From contig JBBTQJ010000032.1 in NCBI GenBank assembly GCA_038065755.1, forward strand, positions 1 through 8,172: a stretch of DNA of 8,172 bases, given 5' to 3'. Source of the DNA: JBBTQJ01 sp038065755 (lineage in GTDB: Bacteria > Patescibacteriota > Minisyncoccia > Minisyncoccales > Staskawiczbacteraceae). The position numbers were made by a program, and so were the translations under genes. Shown in pieces: positions 1 through 5,974 of this stretch (the first letter of the stretch is position 1; each line of letters starts with the position of its first letter). The notes under the pieces are model-generated. The model was not told the DNA's origin. It ran no database searches and was given only the letters and a program-made list of their open reading frames with translations.

Positions 1-420
1 AAAGACGGCAGAGAAAAGCCCGTTATTATTGGATGCTACGGAATTTGGCTTTCAAGATTGATGGGCGCTATTGTTGAAACAAACCATGACGACAAAGGCA
101 TAATTTGGCCAAAAGAAGTTGCTCCGTTTTTAGTTCATTTAATAGAAATTAAAAGTTCAAGGTCAAAAGTTAAAAGCATATCGGAAAAAATTTATGCTGA
201 TTTGCAAAAAAATAATATTCAGGTATTATATGACGATAGGCAAGATAAGTCTGTTGGAGAAAAATTTGCAGAAGCAGATTTATTAGGCATTCCCTACAGA
301 GTTGTTATTTCGGAAAAAACACTTGCCAAAAATTGTGTGGAAGTTAAGGAAAGAAATAAAAATCAGGCGAGATTGGTGAAGATAGGTCAGTTTATTAAAA
401 ATTTTCGGTATAATGTTTAA
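1..420 (+). CDS. proS: Prolyl-tRNA synthetase, C-terminal part (5' end outside window)
   Basis: Charges tRNA-Pro with proline in the cytoplasm; class IIa aminoacyl-tRNA synthetase. The frame is open from base 1, giving 139 codons of the C-terminus. Codons 11-24 carry class II motif 3 (GCYGIWLSRLMGAI), with the arginine at 19 expected to contact ATP. Next comes the NHDDKGIIWP stretch typical of ProS, then the anticodon-binding (HGTP) domain from about residue 40 (APFLVHLIEIK ... YDDRQDKSVGEKFAEADLLGIPYRVVI). The Trp at residue 16 sits where motif 3 usually has a second glycine (GIG.SR), a mild oddity. The stop at 418-420 lies inside mreB: the two genes overlap by 8 bases, which suggests translational coupling. 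The family call is firm; whether the complete protein has the bacterial insertion domain cannot be seen here. Confidence 0.95.
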   Translation, partial: KDGREKPVIIGCYGIWLSRLMGAIVETNHDDKGIIWPKEVAPFLVHLIEIKSSRSKVKSISEKIYADLQKNNIQVLYDDRQDKSVGEKFAEADLLGIPYRVVISEKTLAKNCVEVKERNKNQARLVKIGQFIKNFRYNV

Positions 421-1474
421 AAATTTGTTTTCATTTTTATCTATTGATATGGCAATTGACCTTGGAACGGCCAATTCTTTGGTTTATGTGAAAGATAGGG
501 GTATAATTATTAATGAGCCTTCGGTGGTGGCTGTAAATAATAAAACAGGCCAGATTTTAGCCATTGGAGAAGAGGCAAAAAAAATGGTGGGAAGAACCCC
601 CGCCTATATTACCGCCACCAGGCCTTTGGTTTCGGGAGTGATTTCTGACTTTGAGGTGACAGAACAGATGCTAAAATACTTTATTGAAAAGGCGGCTTCT
701 TCCAGTAAGAAAACATTGGGAATAGGGTCTTTTCCAAGAGTGATTATTGGCATTCCTTGCGGAGTGACAGAGGTTGAAAGAAGGGCGGTAAGAGACGCCG
801 CCAAGTCAGCAGGGGCCAGAACGGTTTTTTTAATTGAAGAGCCCTTGGCCTCGGCCATTGGCGCCAAACTGCCGATTCAGGAGGCAGGCGGAAACTTTGT
901 GGTTGATATTGGCGGAGGAACAACCGAGGTGGCGGTGATTTCTCTGGGAGGTATTGTAACTTTCAGAAGCTTGCGGGTTGCGGGCGATAAATTAAACGAC
1001 GACATTATGCAGTTTGCCCAGAAAGAATACAAGCTTTTAATAGGCGAGAGAACAGCAGAACTGATTAAAATAAACATCGGCTCTGCTATGCCTTTAAAAG
1101 AAAAAAAAGAAATGCCAATGCGCGGCAGAAATTTAGTTACAGGCCTGCCCGAAGAAGTTGTTATTTTTAATGACGACGCGCAGAGAGCATTAGACAAGTC
1201 GGTAAAACAGATTATTTCGGCTATTAAAACCACAATTGAAGAAACTCCGCCAGAATTGCTGGCCGACGTGATGTCAAATGGAATTTATTTGGCCGGAGGA
1301 GGATCTTTATTGAGGGGCCTTGATGATCTTATTGCCAAAGAAACAAAAATGCCTTGCAAAATAATTGACGACCCTTTAACCGCAGTTGTGCGCGGAGCGG
1401 GTATGGCCTTAGAAAATATAGAAAAACTGTCAGAAGTGATGTCAAGAGACGAAGACGGAGACATCCCATCATAG
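413..1474 (+). CDS. mreB: Rod-shape determining protein MreB, complete
   Basis: Actin-like ATPase that polymerises under the cytoplasmic membrane and guides sidewall peptidoglycan synthesis. The 353 residues match the usual length of about 335-350. The N-terminus (MFKNLFSFLS) is a short amphipathic segment, as in membrane-binding MreBs. Phosphate-1 is AIDLGTANSLV (14-24), phosphate-2 is DIGGGTTEVAV (165-175), and the adenosine motif is LAGGGSLLRG (293-302). IGIPCGVTEVERRAV (112-126) and IEEPLASAIGA (141-151) are also family hallmarks. The ATG at 413 fits the family N-terminus and has no Shine-Dalgarno sequence; it overlaps proS by 8 bases, so initiation is probably coupled to proS translation. 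mreC and mreD do not follow; an unrelated membrane-protein unit does. The last 15 or so residues (RDEDGDIPS end) are an acidic tail. Confidence 0.97.
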   Translation: MFKNLFSFLSIDMAIDLGTANSLVYVKDRGIIINEPSVVAVNNKTGQILAIGEEAKKMVGRTPAYITATRPLVSGVISDFEVTEQMLKYFIEKAASSSKKTLGIGSFPRVIIGIPCGVTEVERRAVRDAAKSAGARTVFLIEEPLASAIGAKLPIQEAGGNFVVDIGGGTTEVAVISLGGIVTFRSLRVAGDKLNDDIMQFAQKEYKLLIGERTAELIKINIGSAMPLKEKKEMPMRGRNLVTGLPEEVVIFNDDAQRALDKSVKQIISAIKTTIEETPPELLADVMSNGIYLAGGGSLLRGLDDLIAKETKMPCKIIDDPLTAVVRGAGMALENIEKLSEVMSRDEDGDIPS

Positions 1475-1548
1475 GTTCTCTATGGTCAATCTTATGACTA
1501 ACCCTATTATTTTATTATATTCCATAGGTTTTTGGTGTTTTATTTTGT

Positions 1549-1577
1549 TTGACAAACTATTATTAAATTGGTATAAG
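1549..1577 (+). promoter_or_regulatory. Strong sigma-70-type promoter with extended -10 for the six-TM gene
   Basis: TTGACA (1549-1554), a 17-base spacer, and TATAAG (1572-1577) preceded by TG at 1569-1570 (extended -10). The predicted start is near 1584, about 40 bases before the ATG at 1625. The core is almost the same as the promoter at 7879-7906 upstream of the paralogous gene (TTGAC, then AAACTATT, then TGGTATAA in both), which supports its function. The rest of the 150-base gap after mreB shows no clear terminator. Confidence 0.85.
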
Positions 1578-1624
1578 TAAAAATACAGAACCTTGAAAAG
1601 TTAATATCAGAAAGGTGGTGCGAA

Positions 1625-2386
1625 ATGAGTTTTATATGGATCGCTCCTAAATTTGGTGAACCAAAAAAACATACTATCTCTGAAGAAATAAAAGAACAAA
1701 TTCCTTTGCCAAAACTTATGGAAGCCGTTCTCCCATATCAGACCAGTATTTATATAACTGTATTAAATATTATACAGTGCATTGCTTTGGCTTTTTGGAT
1801 AAACGAAGCAAGGGATGTCATTACAAAAGATGAATTAACTTTAGTTTGCGCCTTACGACTATTAGTCGCGCTTGTTGTTATTTTTATTGTTTGGCACAGA
1901 TATATTTCAGAATTACAATATTTATGGCCTATATCTTGGGGCGATACATTGAATCCCTTTCTCATGGGGATTATTGAATGTGTAATTGTTTTTTCCAACA
2001 ATTCAAAAACAGTGTCGTTGGGCATTTTCATACTCGTTATCGCGCTTATTCAAGCATGGACATCTTTTACTTATTTCTATGGTTATCTAAAAAGAAAAAA
2101 AGAAACTACGGAAAAGTTATACAAAATGGTATATTTAGAGTATCCTCAATTTGTTTCCCACTTAACCCTTTTCCTTAAGAATTTTGACTGGTGGCATTTT
2201 AAAATTTTTCTTTTTTCTTCGGCAGTGTCTTTATTGTTTATTGTCTTCATAGCTTTATTCCCTAATAATTTTAATGAAATAATTTTTCCAATAATATTTC
2301 TCATTCAGATGATTCAGGGAGAAATTATAAACAATTTCCAAGTGGCGTTGTATAAAGACAAATCGATTGACTCGTATTTCCAATGA
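1625..2386 (+). CDS. Six-TM integral membrane protein of unknown function (copy A)
   Basis: I do not recognise the family. The 253-residue protein has a cytosolic-looking charged N-terminus (1-38) and six hydrophobic spans at about 42-58, 71-90, 111-123, 130-152, 191-212 and 217-236. A basic loop (LKRKK, 155-159) follows span 4. HRYISELQYLWPISWGD (91-107) is a conspicuous aromatic and charged loop after span 2, and Glu118 lies within span 3. There is no signal peptide and no recognisable enzymatic motif. The start is set by GAAAGGTGG (1611-1619), 5 bases before ATG. A strong promoter (1549-1577) drives it, and an 80-residue two-TM protein follows 18 bases downstream with its own Shine-Dalgarno, so the two probably form an operon closed by the terminator at 2675-2703. 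Residues 20-83 are about 61% identical by eye to the start of the gene at 7973, so this is one of at least two copies. Confidence 0.88.
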   Translation: MSFIWIAPKFGEPKKHTISEEIKEQIPLPKLMEAVLPYQTSIYITVLNIIQCIALAFWINEARDVITKDELTLVCALRLLVALVVIFIVWHRYISELQYLWPISWGDTLNPFLMGIIECVIVFSNNSKTVSLGIFILVIALIQAWTSFTYFYGYLKRKKETTEKLYKMVYLEYPQFVSHLTLFLKNFDWWHFKIFLFSSAVSLLFIVFIALFPNNFNEIIFPIIFLIQMIQGEIINNFQVALYKDKSIDSYFQ

Positions 2387-2404
2387 AAAGAAAAGGAGAA
2401 AGCT

Positions 2405-2647
2405 ATGAGTAAAGACAAAAAAGAATTGATTCAGGGCGTAGTAGGAATATTTGCTTTAGCGCTAATGATGGTCGGATGTTTTATTTACGGCCTATTGGCC
2501 AAAGAATATATAATAGCTGGTTTGTCAGCGCTCATCTTCGGTGGCGGATGTGTGCAGATGGCTAACGCAGGAATATGGGAGTTATGGAAAGAATTAACAG
2601 AGAAAGAAAAAGAGGAAGAAAAAAAAGAAAAAAAAATTATTTACTAA
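2405..2647 (+). CDS. Small two-TM protein with charged C-terminal tail, unknown function
   Basis: This 80-residue protein has two hydrophobic spans, at about 9-31 (QGVVGIFALALMMVGCFIYGLL) split by charges from 35-55 (YIIAGLSALIFGGGCVQMANA). A tail of almost only Glu and Lys (60-77) follows. The layout is a membrane hairpin with a charged cytoplasmic tail. AGGAG (2394-2398), 6 bases before the ATG, sets the start. It lies 18 bases after the six-TM gene and before an intrinsic terminator, so the two are likely co-transcribed and may be partners. The tail is encoded by A8-G-A9 (2619-2636), a slippage-prone run; a frameshift there would change only the last few residues. Holin-like topology is possible but there is no lysis gene to support it. 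Confidence 0.8.
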   Translation: MSKDKKELIQGVVGIFALALMMVGCFIYGLLAKEYIIAGLSALIFGGGCVQMANAGIWELWKELTEKEKEEEKKEKKIIY

Positions 2648-2674
2648 CCGCCAGAAAAGATTAAAAAACAATAT

Positions 2675-2703
2675 GCCTCAGTTTAAAAAATTGGGGCTTT
2701 TTT
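2675..2703 (+). terminator. Rho-independent terminator of the six-TM/two-TM unit
   Basis: GCCTCAGTT (2675-2683) pairs with AATTGGGGC (2689-2697) over 9 bp including two G-U pairs, with a 5-base loop. Six T follow (2698-2703). It lies 28 bases after the stop at 2647. Confidence 0.88.
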
Positions 2704-2730
2704 GTACTTCAATAAAAGTGTAATTTTAGG

Positions 2731-2759
2731 TTGAATTAGTGGATAAATTATAGTAATAT
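2731..2759 (+). promoter_or_regulatory. Predicted promoter of the gatC-gatA-NUDIX run
   Basis: TTGAAT (2731-2736), a 17-base spacer and TAATAT (2754-2759) give a predicted start near 2766, leaving an 18-base leader before gatC. TATAGT (2749-2754) is an alternative -10 but has no -35 at the right distance. The position just after a terminator fits a new transcription unit. Confidence 0.5.
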
Positions 2760-2783
2760 TAAAATAAAATAAAATATTTAAAT

Positions 2784-3062
2784 ATGATTTCCAAAGAGGA
2801 GGTTGCAAAAATTGCTAAATTAGCCAGATTAGAATTAACAGAAACAGAAACAGAAAAAATGCAAAAAGATTTGTCGTCTATTTTAGATTATTTTGAATTG
2901 CTAAAAAAAGCTCCGCAAAACAAAAATTTTAAAGAAAATTTTTATCATGGGGCGGGCTTTTTACGCAAAGATGAATCAAGGCAAAGCGGCCTAGCCAAAG
3001 AATTGCTTTTGGCTTTGCCAGACAAAAAAGACGATTATGTAAAAGTAAAAGCCATATTATAA
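2784..3062 (+). CDS. gatC: Asp/Glu-tRNA(Asn/Gln) amidotransferase subunit C
   Basis: Small subunit of the GatCAB complex that converts mischarged Glu-tRNA-Gln or Asp-tRNA-Asn to the amidated form. It clamps GatA and GatB together in the cytoplasm. The 92 residues match the family length of about 95. The N-terminal ISKEEVAKIAKLARLELTE (2-20) is the hallmark GatC helix, and LRKDESRQS (60-68) matches the family LRxDE segment. No Shine-Dalgarno precedes the ATG, only an A/T tract, as for the other core genes here. gatA starts 8 bases after the stop. gatB is not in this window and must be elsewhere if the complex works. Confidence 0.95.
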   Translation: MISKEEVAKIAKLARLELTETETEKMQKDLSSILDYFELLKKAPQNKNFKENFYHGAGFLRKDESRQSGLAKELLLALPDKKDDYVKVKAIL

Positions 3063-3070
3063 ATTTACAC

Positions 3071-4540
3071 ATGGAATTGACGGATTTAACAATTACAAAA
3101 ACCCATGAGGGCCTTTTAAAAAAGGAGTTTTCGGCTGTTGAGCTGGCAAAATCTTATTTAGAAAAAATAAAAAAAGAAGACAAAGAGTTAAACGGTTTTT
3201 TAACAATAACCGAAGATTTGGCTCTGGCCGAAGCAAAAGAGGCCGACAGGAAAATTTCGCTTGGCAAACCCGTTTCTTTGTTGACAGGAATTCCCTGCGC
3301 TATTAAAGACGCTATTTTGGTAAAAGAGCAGAAGTGCACCTGCGGCTCTAAAATTTTAGAGAATTATATTGCTCCCTACGACGCAACGGTTGTAAAAAAA
3401 TTAAAAGAAGAAGGGGCTGTAATTTTGGGCAAAACAAATTTAGACGAGTTTGCTATGGGCTCTTCGGGAGAAAACTCGGCTTTTGGGCCCACAAAAAACC
3501 CATATGATAAAACAAGGGTGGCGGGCGGAAGTTCTTCGGGATCGGCGGCCGCAGTTGCGGCAGATATGGCCTGCTATTCATTGGGTTCTGATACCGGCGG
3601 ATCTATTCGTCTTCCTGCTTCTTTTTGCGGAGTGGTGGGGCTAAAACCAACCTATGGAGCTGTTTCCAGGTTCGGCCTGGTGGCATACGCTTCTTCTTTA
3701 GACCAAATAGGGCCAATAACTAAAACAGTTGAAGATTGCAAAATTGTTTTTGACGTCATAAAAGGCAGAGACCCCTTAGACTCAACTAGCGTTGAATCAA
3801 AAATTTCAAATTTTAAATTAGAATCGCTTCGCTGTAATTCTGCGGAATTAAGTCAAATTTCAAATTTGCGCATTGGCATTCCCAAAGAATATTTTGTGAA
3901 GGGCATAGACATAGAAGTTGAAAAAATAATAAAAAATACAATTAAAAAAATAGAAGAGCGGGGGGTAAAAATAGAAGAAATAAGCCTGCCAAATACAAAA
4001 TTTGCCATGGCCTGCTATTATATAATTGCCCCGTCTGAGGCATCTGCAAACCTGGCGCGCTTTGACGGCATAAAATACGGCTTGTCAGAACAGGAAAAAA
4101 ATCTTTTAGAAACTTATTTGAAAACAAGAGGGCAGGGGTTTGGCCAGGAAGTAAAAAGAAGAATTATGCTGGGAACCTACAGTTTGTCTTCGGGATACTA
4201 CGACGCTTATTATAAAAAAGCCGAGCAGGTAAGGCGATTAATAAAAAATGATTTCACAGAAGCCTTTGAAAAAGTTGATTTGATAATTTCTCCGGTTTCT
4301 CCCGTTGTTGCCTTTAAACTGGGAGAAAAAACAAGCGACCCGCTTTCAATGTATTTGTCTGATATTTTTACTGTTTCTGTTAATTTGGCCGGTTTGCCGG
4401 CGATTTCTTTGCCTGCTTGCGCAGGCAGGCCTGCCGGAAAAACCGATAATCTGCCTGTCGGAATCCAAATAATCGGCAACCACTTTGACGAAAACAAAAT
4501 TTTTAATATGGCCATAGAAATAGAGAAATTATTAAAATAA
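3071..4540 (+). CDS. gatA: Asp/Glu-tRNA(Asn/Gln) amidotransferase subunit A
   Basis: Amidase-signature enzyme that releases ammonia from glutamine and passes it to GatB for transamidation of mischarged tRNA. The catalytic Ser-cisSer-Lys triad is complete: Lys79 in AIKDA, Ser154 in GGSSSGSAAA, and Ser178 in GSDTGGSIRLPASFCG, the same numbers I recall for Staphylococcus aureus GatA. Length is 489, near the usual 485. Compared from memory with that protein, two places are longer: residues about 241-270 (some 7 residues more; SKISNFKLES ... QISNLRIG) and 449-461 (some 6 more; PACAGRPAGKT). Both coincide with repeat-like DNA (3801-3867 and 4411-4435), suggesting in-frame insertions tolerated in surface loops. 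The gene is probably functional. There is no Shine-Dalgarno; the ATG lies 8 bases after gatC, so coupling is likely. Confidence 0.97.
   Translation: MELTDLTITKTHEGLLKKEFSAVELAKSYLEKIKKEDKELNGFLTITEDLALAEAKEADRKISLGKPVSLLTGIPCAIKDAILVKEQKCTCGSKILENYIAPYDATVVKKLKEEGAVILGKTNLDEFAMGSSGENSAFGPTKNPYDKTRVAGGSSSGSAAAVAADMACYSLGSDTGGSIRLPASFCGVVGLKPTYGAVSRFGLVAYASSLDQIGPITKTVEDCKIVFDVIKGRDPLDSTSVESKISNFKLESLRCNSAELSQISNLRIGIPKEYFVKGIDIEVEKIIKNTIKKIEERGVKIEEISLPNTKFAMACYYIIAPSEASANLARFDGIKYGLSEQEKNLLETYLKTRGQGFGQEVKRRIMLGTYSLSSGYYDAYYKKAEQVRRLIKNDFTEAFEKVDLIISPVSPVVAFKLGEKTSDPLSMYLSDIFTVSVNLAGLPAISLPACAGRPAGKTDNLPVGIQIIGNHFDENKIFNMAIEIEKLLK
3801..3867. repeat. AT-rich direct repeat pair inside gatA
   Basis: AAATTTCAAATTT occurs at 3801-3813 and again at 3855-3867, framing a hairpin TAATTC-TGCG-GAATTA (3835-3850). 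The block encodes the peptides ISNFKL and ISNLRI in the variable linker after the catalytic core. From general knowledge, peptides of this ISNFK type recur in CPR proteins where such AT repeats fall in genes; here that is inference. Confidence 0.6.
4411..4435. repeat. GC-rich overlapping palindromes inserted in gatA
   Basis: GCCTGCTTGC (4411-4420) is the reverse complement of GCAGGCAGGC (4421-4430) except for one pair, which would be G-U in RNA. A second perfect palindrome, GGCAGGCCTGCC (4424-4435), overlaps it. The block stands out as GC-rich in AT-rich DNA and codes for CAGRPAG, where the family normally has a shorter loop. It resembles a REP-type mobile palindrome. Confidence 0.65.
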
Positions 4541-4547
4541 ATTGATA

Positions 4548-4994
4548 ATGGAAAATTATTTTACAATTGGAGTTTTTGGAATAATTTTTGATAAACAAAA
4601 TAGGGTCTTGCTTTGCCATAGGCGTGATTATGATTTGTGGAATTTGCCTGGGGGCGGCCTAAAATCAGAAGAATTTATTTTGGACGGAGTAAAGAGAGAA
4701 GTTGAAGAGGAAACTGGTTTAGAAGTAGAAATTTTTAAATTAATTGGAGTATATGATAAGCCCCAAGAAAAAGATATTGCCCTTTCTTTTACCTGCAAAG
4801 TGGTTGGAGGAAAAATTACCTTAAATGATGAAGCAGATAAGATTGAATATTTTGATATTAATAATTTGCCCCATAACACTTCACCAAAACAAGTAGAAAG
4901 AATTAAAGATGCTTTTCAAAATCTAAAAAATGTTATTATAAAAAAACAGATCGGTAAATGTTCGATTAATTTAGTTAAAGATGGTGAATTGTAA
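4548..4994 (+). CDS. NUDIX hydrolase
   Basis: Hydrolyses a nucleoside diphosphate linked to some other moiety; the substrate cannot be told from sequence (candidates are oxidised or non-canonical NTPs, nucleotide sugars and ADP-ribose). From the ATG at 4548 the protein has 148 residues. The Nudix box is perfect at residues 36-58: G36, E42, then REVEEETGL (50-58), matching GX5EX7REUXEEXGU, so the metal-binding glutamates are present. RRDYDLWNLPGGG (25-37) precedes it, as is usual. A TTG at 4542 is in frame but less likely: the ATG two codons later fits the usual short N-terminus. It starts 7 bases after gatA stops and has no Shine-Dalgarno, so it is probably the last gene of the gatC-gatA run. 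The last 25 residues are basic and not part of the conserved fold. Confidence 0.93.
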   Translation: MENYFTIGVFGIIFDKQNRVLLCHRRDYDLWNLPGGGLKSEEFILDGVKREVEEETGLEVEIFKLIGVYDKPQEKDIALSFTCKVVGGKITLNDEADKIEYFDINNLPHNTSPKQVERIKDAFQNLKNVIIKKQIGKCSINLVKDGEL

Positions 4995-5018
4995 AAAATA
5001 ATAAATAAGAATTTTTTC

Positions 5019-5056
5019 AAAAATGTCGAAGTCGTTCAGTAGGTATTGACATTTTT
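5019..5056. repeat. Inverted repeat between NUDIX gene and sulfotransferase unit
   Basis: AAAAATGTC (5019-5027) and GACATTTTT (5048-5056) are perfect 9-bp inverted arms, 20 bases apart, followed by a T-rich stretch. It could be a weak terminator for the NUDIX run. The right arm also covers most of the -35 hexamer of the next promoter (5046-5051), so an operator is the other reading. Confidence 0.55.
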
Positions 5057-5074
5057 ATTTTTAGGTCGTAGAGT
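5046..5074 (+). promoter_or_regulatory. Predicted promoter of the sulfotransferase/dehydrogenase unit
   Basis: A consensus TTGACA (5046-5051), a 17-base spacer and TAGAGT (5069-5074, 4 of 6 matches) predict a start near 5081, about 62 bases before the ATG at 5143. The -35 lies in an inverted repeat. Confidence 0.55.
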
Positions 5075-5085
5075 TAAACTAGTTC

Positions 5086-5104
5086 GCCGAAAGTGTTTTT
5101 CGGC
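5086..5104 (+). promoter_or_regulatory. Hairpin near the 5' end of the predicted sulfotransferase mRNA
   Basis: GCCGAAA (5086-5092) pairs with TTTCGGC (5098-5104) over 7 bp with a 5-base loop. No T-run follows, so it is unlikely to be a terminator. It starts about 5 bases after the predicted transcription start, which fits a 5' stabilising stem or leader control element. Confidence 0.45.
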
Positions 5105-5142
5105 TTTGAAAATTTATTGCATGCTTTTACAAGGAGACAGCA

Positions 5143-5931
5143 ATGAGGTTAAAACCAATTTATATTTCCGCCCCTTCAAGGAGTGGTAGTAGCTTGTTGA
5201 TTAAAATGCTCAATTCTACGGCCAACATTGTGGTTGTGAATGAGCCGATAAATTCAGTCAATATAGTTGATAAAAATAATATTGAAGCGATATTCAACTC
5301 TATTGAAGAAGATTTAAGACATGGTTTTATAACTCAAAGAGTGGGCGAAGACGGGATAGAGGCAACTGATACATTTCCTCCCTCTAGAATTAAATGGGGT
5401 AGATTAAATCATCCCTTTGAGGGAACAGATGTTATCGGTATTAAAAAATCTTTTCCAGCTTTTTCAAATAAAGATTTTTTTGATTTATTTATTAGAGAAT
5501 GGCCAAATTTTGTGAGATGGATGAATGAAAGGATGGGCGGTGGTGTAGTAGTTATAGTAAGAGATCCGAGATTTACAATTTTATCTTGGAAGACGACCTT
5601 TGAAGCATTAAAAGAGAGCACAGAAAATCAGTGTATTGCATGGAATTTTATTGCAGATGCAATCTTAATATCTCGTGATTCAGGGGTAAAGATTATCCGA
5701 TATGAGGATTTAGTTCAAAATCCAAAATCCGTTATTGAGATAATTGCAAGTCATCTTCGAGTAGAAGTAAAAATTAAGGAGATATTGCCTATCGTTAAAC
5801 AGTTTGCCCCGGAAGACTATCTCAATAATAAGGGTATTCCCATTAGTTCCGCCGAGGTGGAATTTAGGATAGTTGAAAAATTGTGTGGAGAGGTAGCCAA
5901 AAATTTTGGCTATGTAAAGATGCATACATAA
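5143..5931 (+). CDS. Sulfotransferase-family protein (PAPS-type P-loop)
   Basis: Probably transfers a sulfuryl group from PAPS to a glycan or other acceptor; the acceptor is unknown. The 262 residues show the family layout. The 5'-phosphosulfate loop is SAPSRSGSSLL (9-19). An NEP follows at 33-35, as is common in this family. The 3'-phosphate-binding segment is VIVRDPRFTILS (137-148), with Arg140 and Ser148 in the usual places. IIRYEDLVQNP (184-194) is the family's RYEDL motif. No signal peptide or TM span is seen, so it is cytoplasmic. AAGGAG (5131-5136) 6 bases before the ATG sets the start. A sugar-type dehydrogenase follows 43 bases on with its own Shine-Dalgarno, so surface-glycan modification is the likely setting. 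Its strong ribosome binding site contrasts with the gatC-gatA-NUDIX genes before it and suggests acquisition. Confidence 0.85.
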   Translation: MRLKPIYISAPSRSGSSLLIKMLNSTANIVVVNEPINSVNIVDKNNIEAIFNSIEEDLRHGFITQRVGEDGIEATDTFPPSRIKWGRLNHPFEGTDVIGIKKSFPAFSNKDFFDLFIREWPNFVRWMNERMGGGVVVIVRDPRFTILSWKTTFEALKESTENQCIAWNFIADAILISRDSGVKIIRYEDLVQNPKSVIEIIASHLRVEVKIKEILPIVKQFAPEDYLNNKGIPISSAEVEFRIVEKLCGEVAKNFGYVKMHT

Positions 5932-5974
5932 TTGTTTTCGGCAATTTGGTCTCAACCACGAGGAGAAATATTTA

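Noticed and set aside
1480..1530. Terminator after mreB
   Set aside because: GGTCA/TGACT (1484-1499) gives only 5 weak pairs without a T-run; the CTATGG/CCATAG pair (1480-1485, 1522-1527) is too short and far apart.
2619..2636. Programmed frameshift at the A8-G-A9 run in the two-TM gene
   Set aside because: Shifted frames end soon after and add no domain; no stimulatory structure beyond the terminator is evident.
3942..4515. Reverse-strand reading frames opposite gatA
   Set aside because: They mirror a clearly coding + strand gene, have no ribosome binding sites and show no recognisable protein motif.
4542..4547. TTG start for the NUDIX gene
   Set aside because: The ATG at 4548 is in frame, follows at once and fits the family N-terminus; the TTG has no ribosome binding site.
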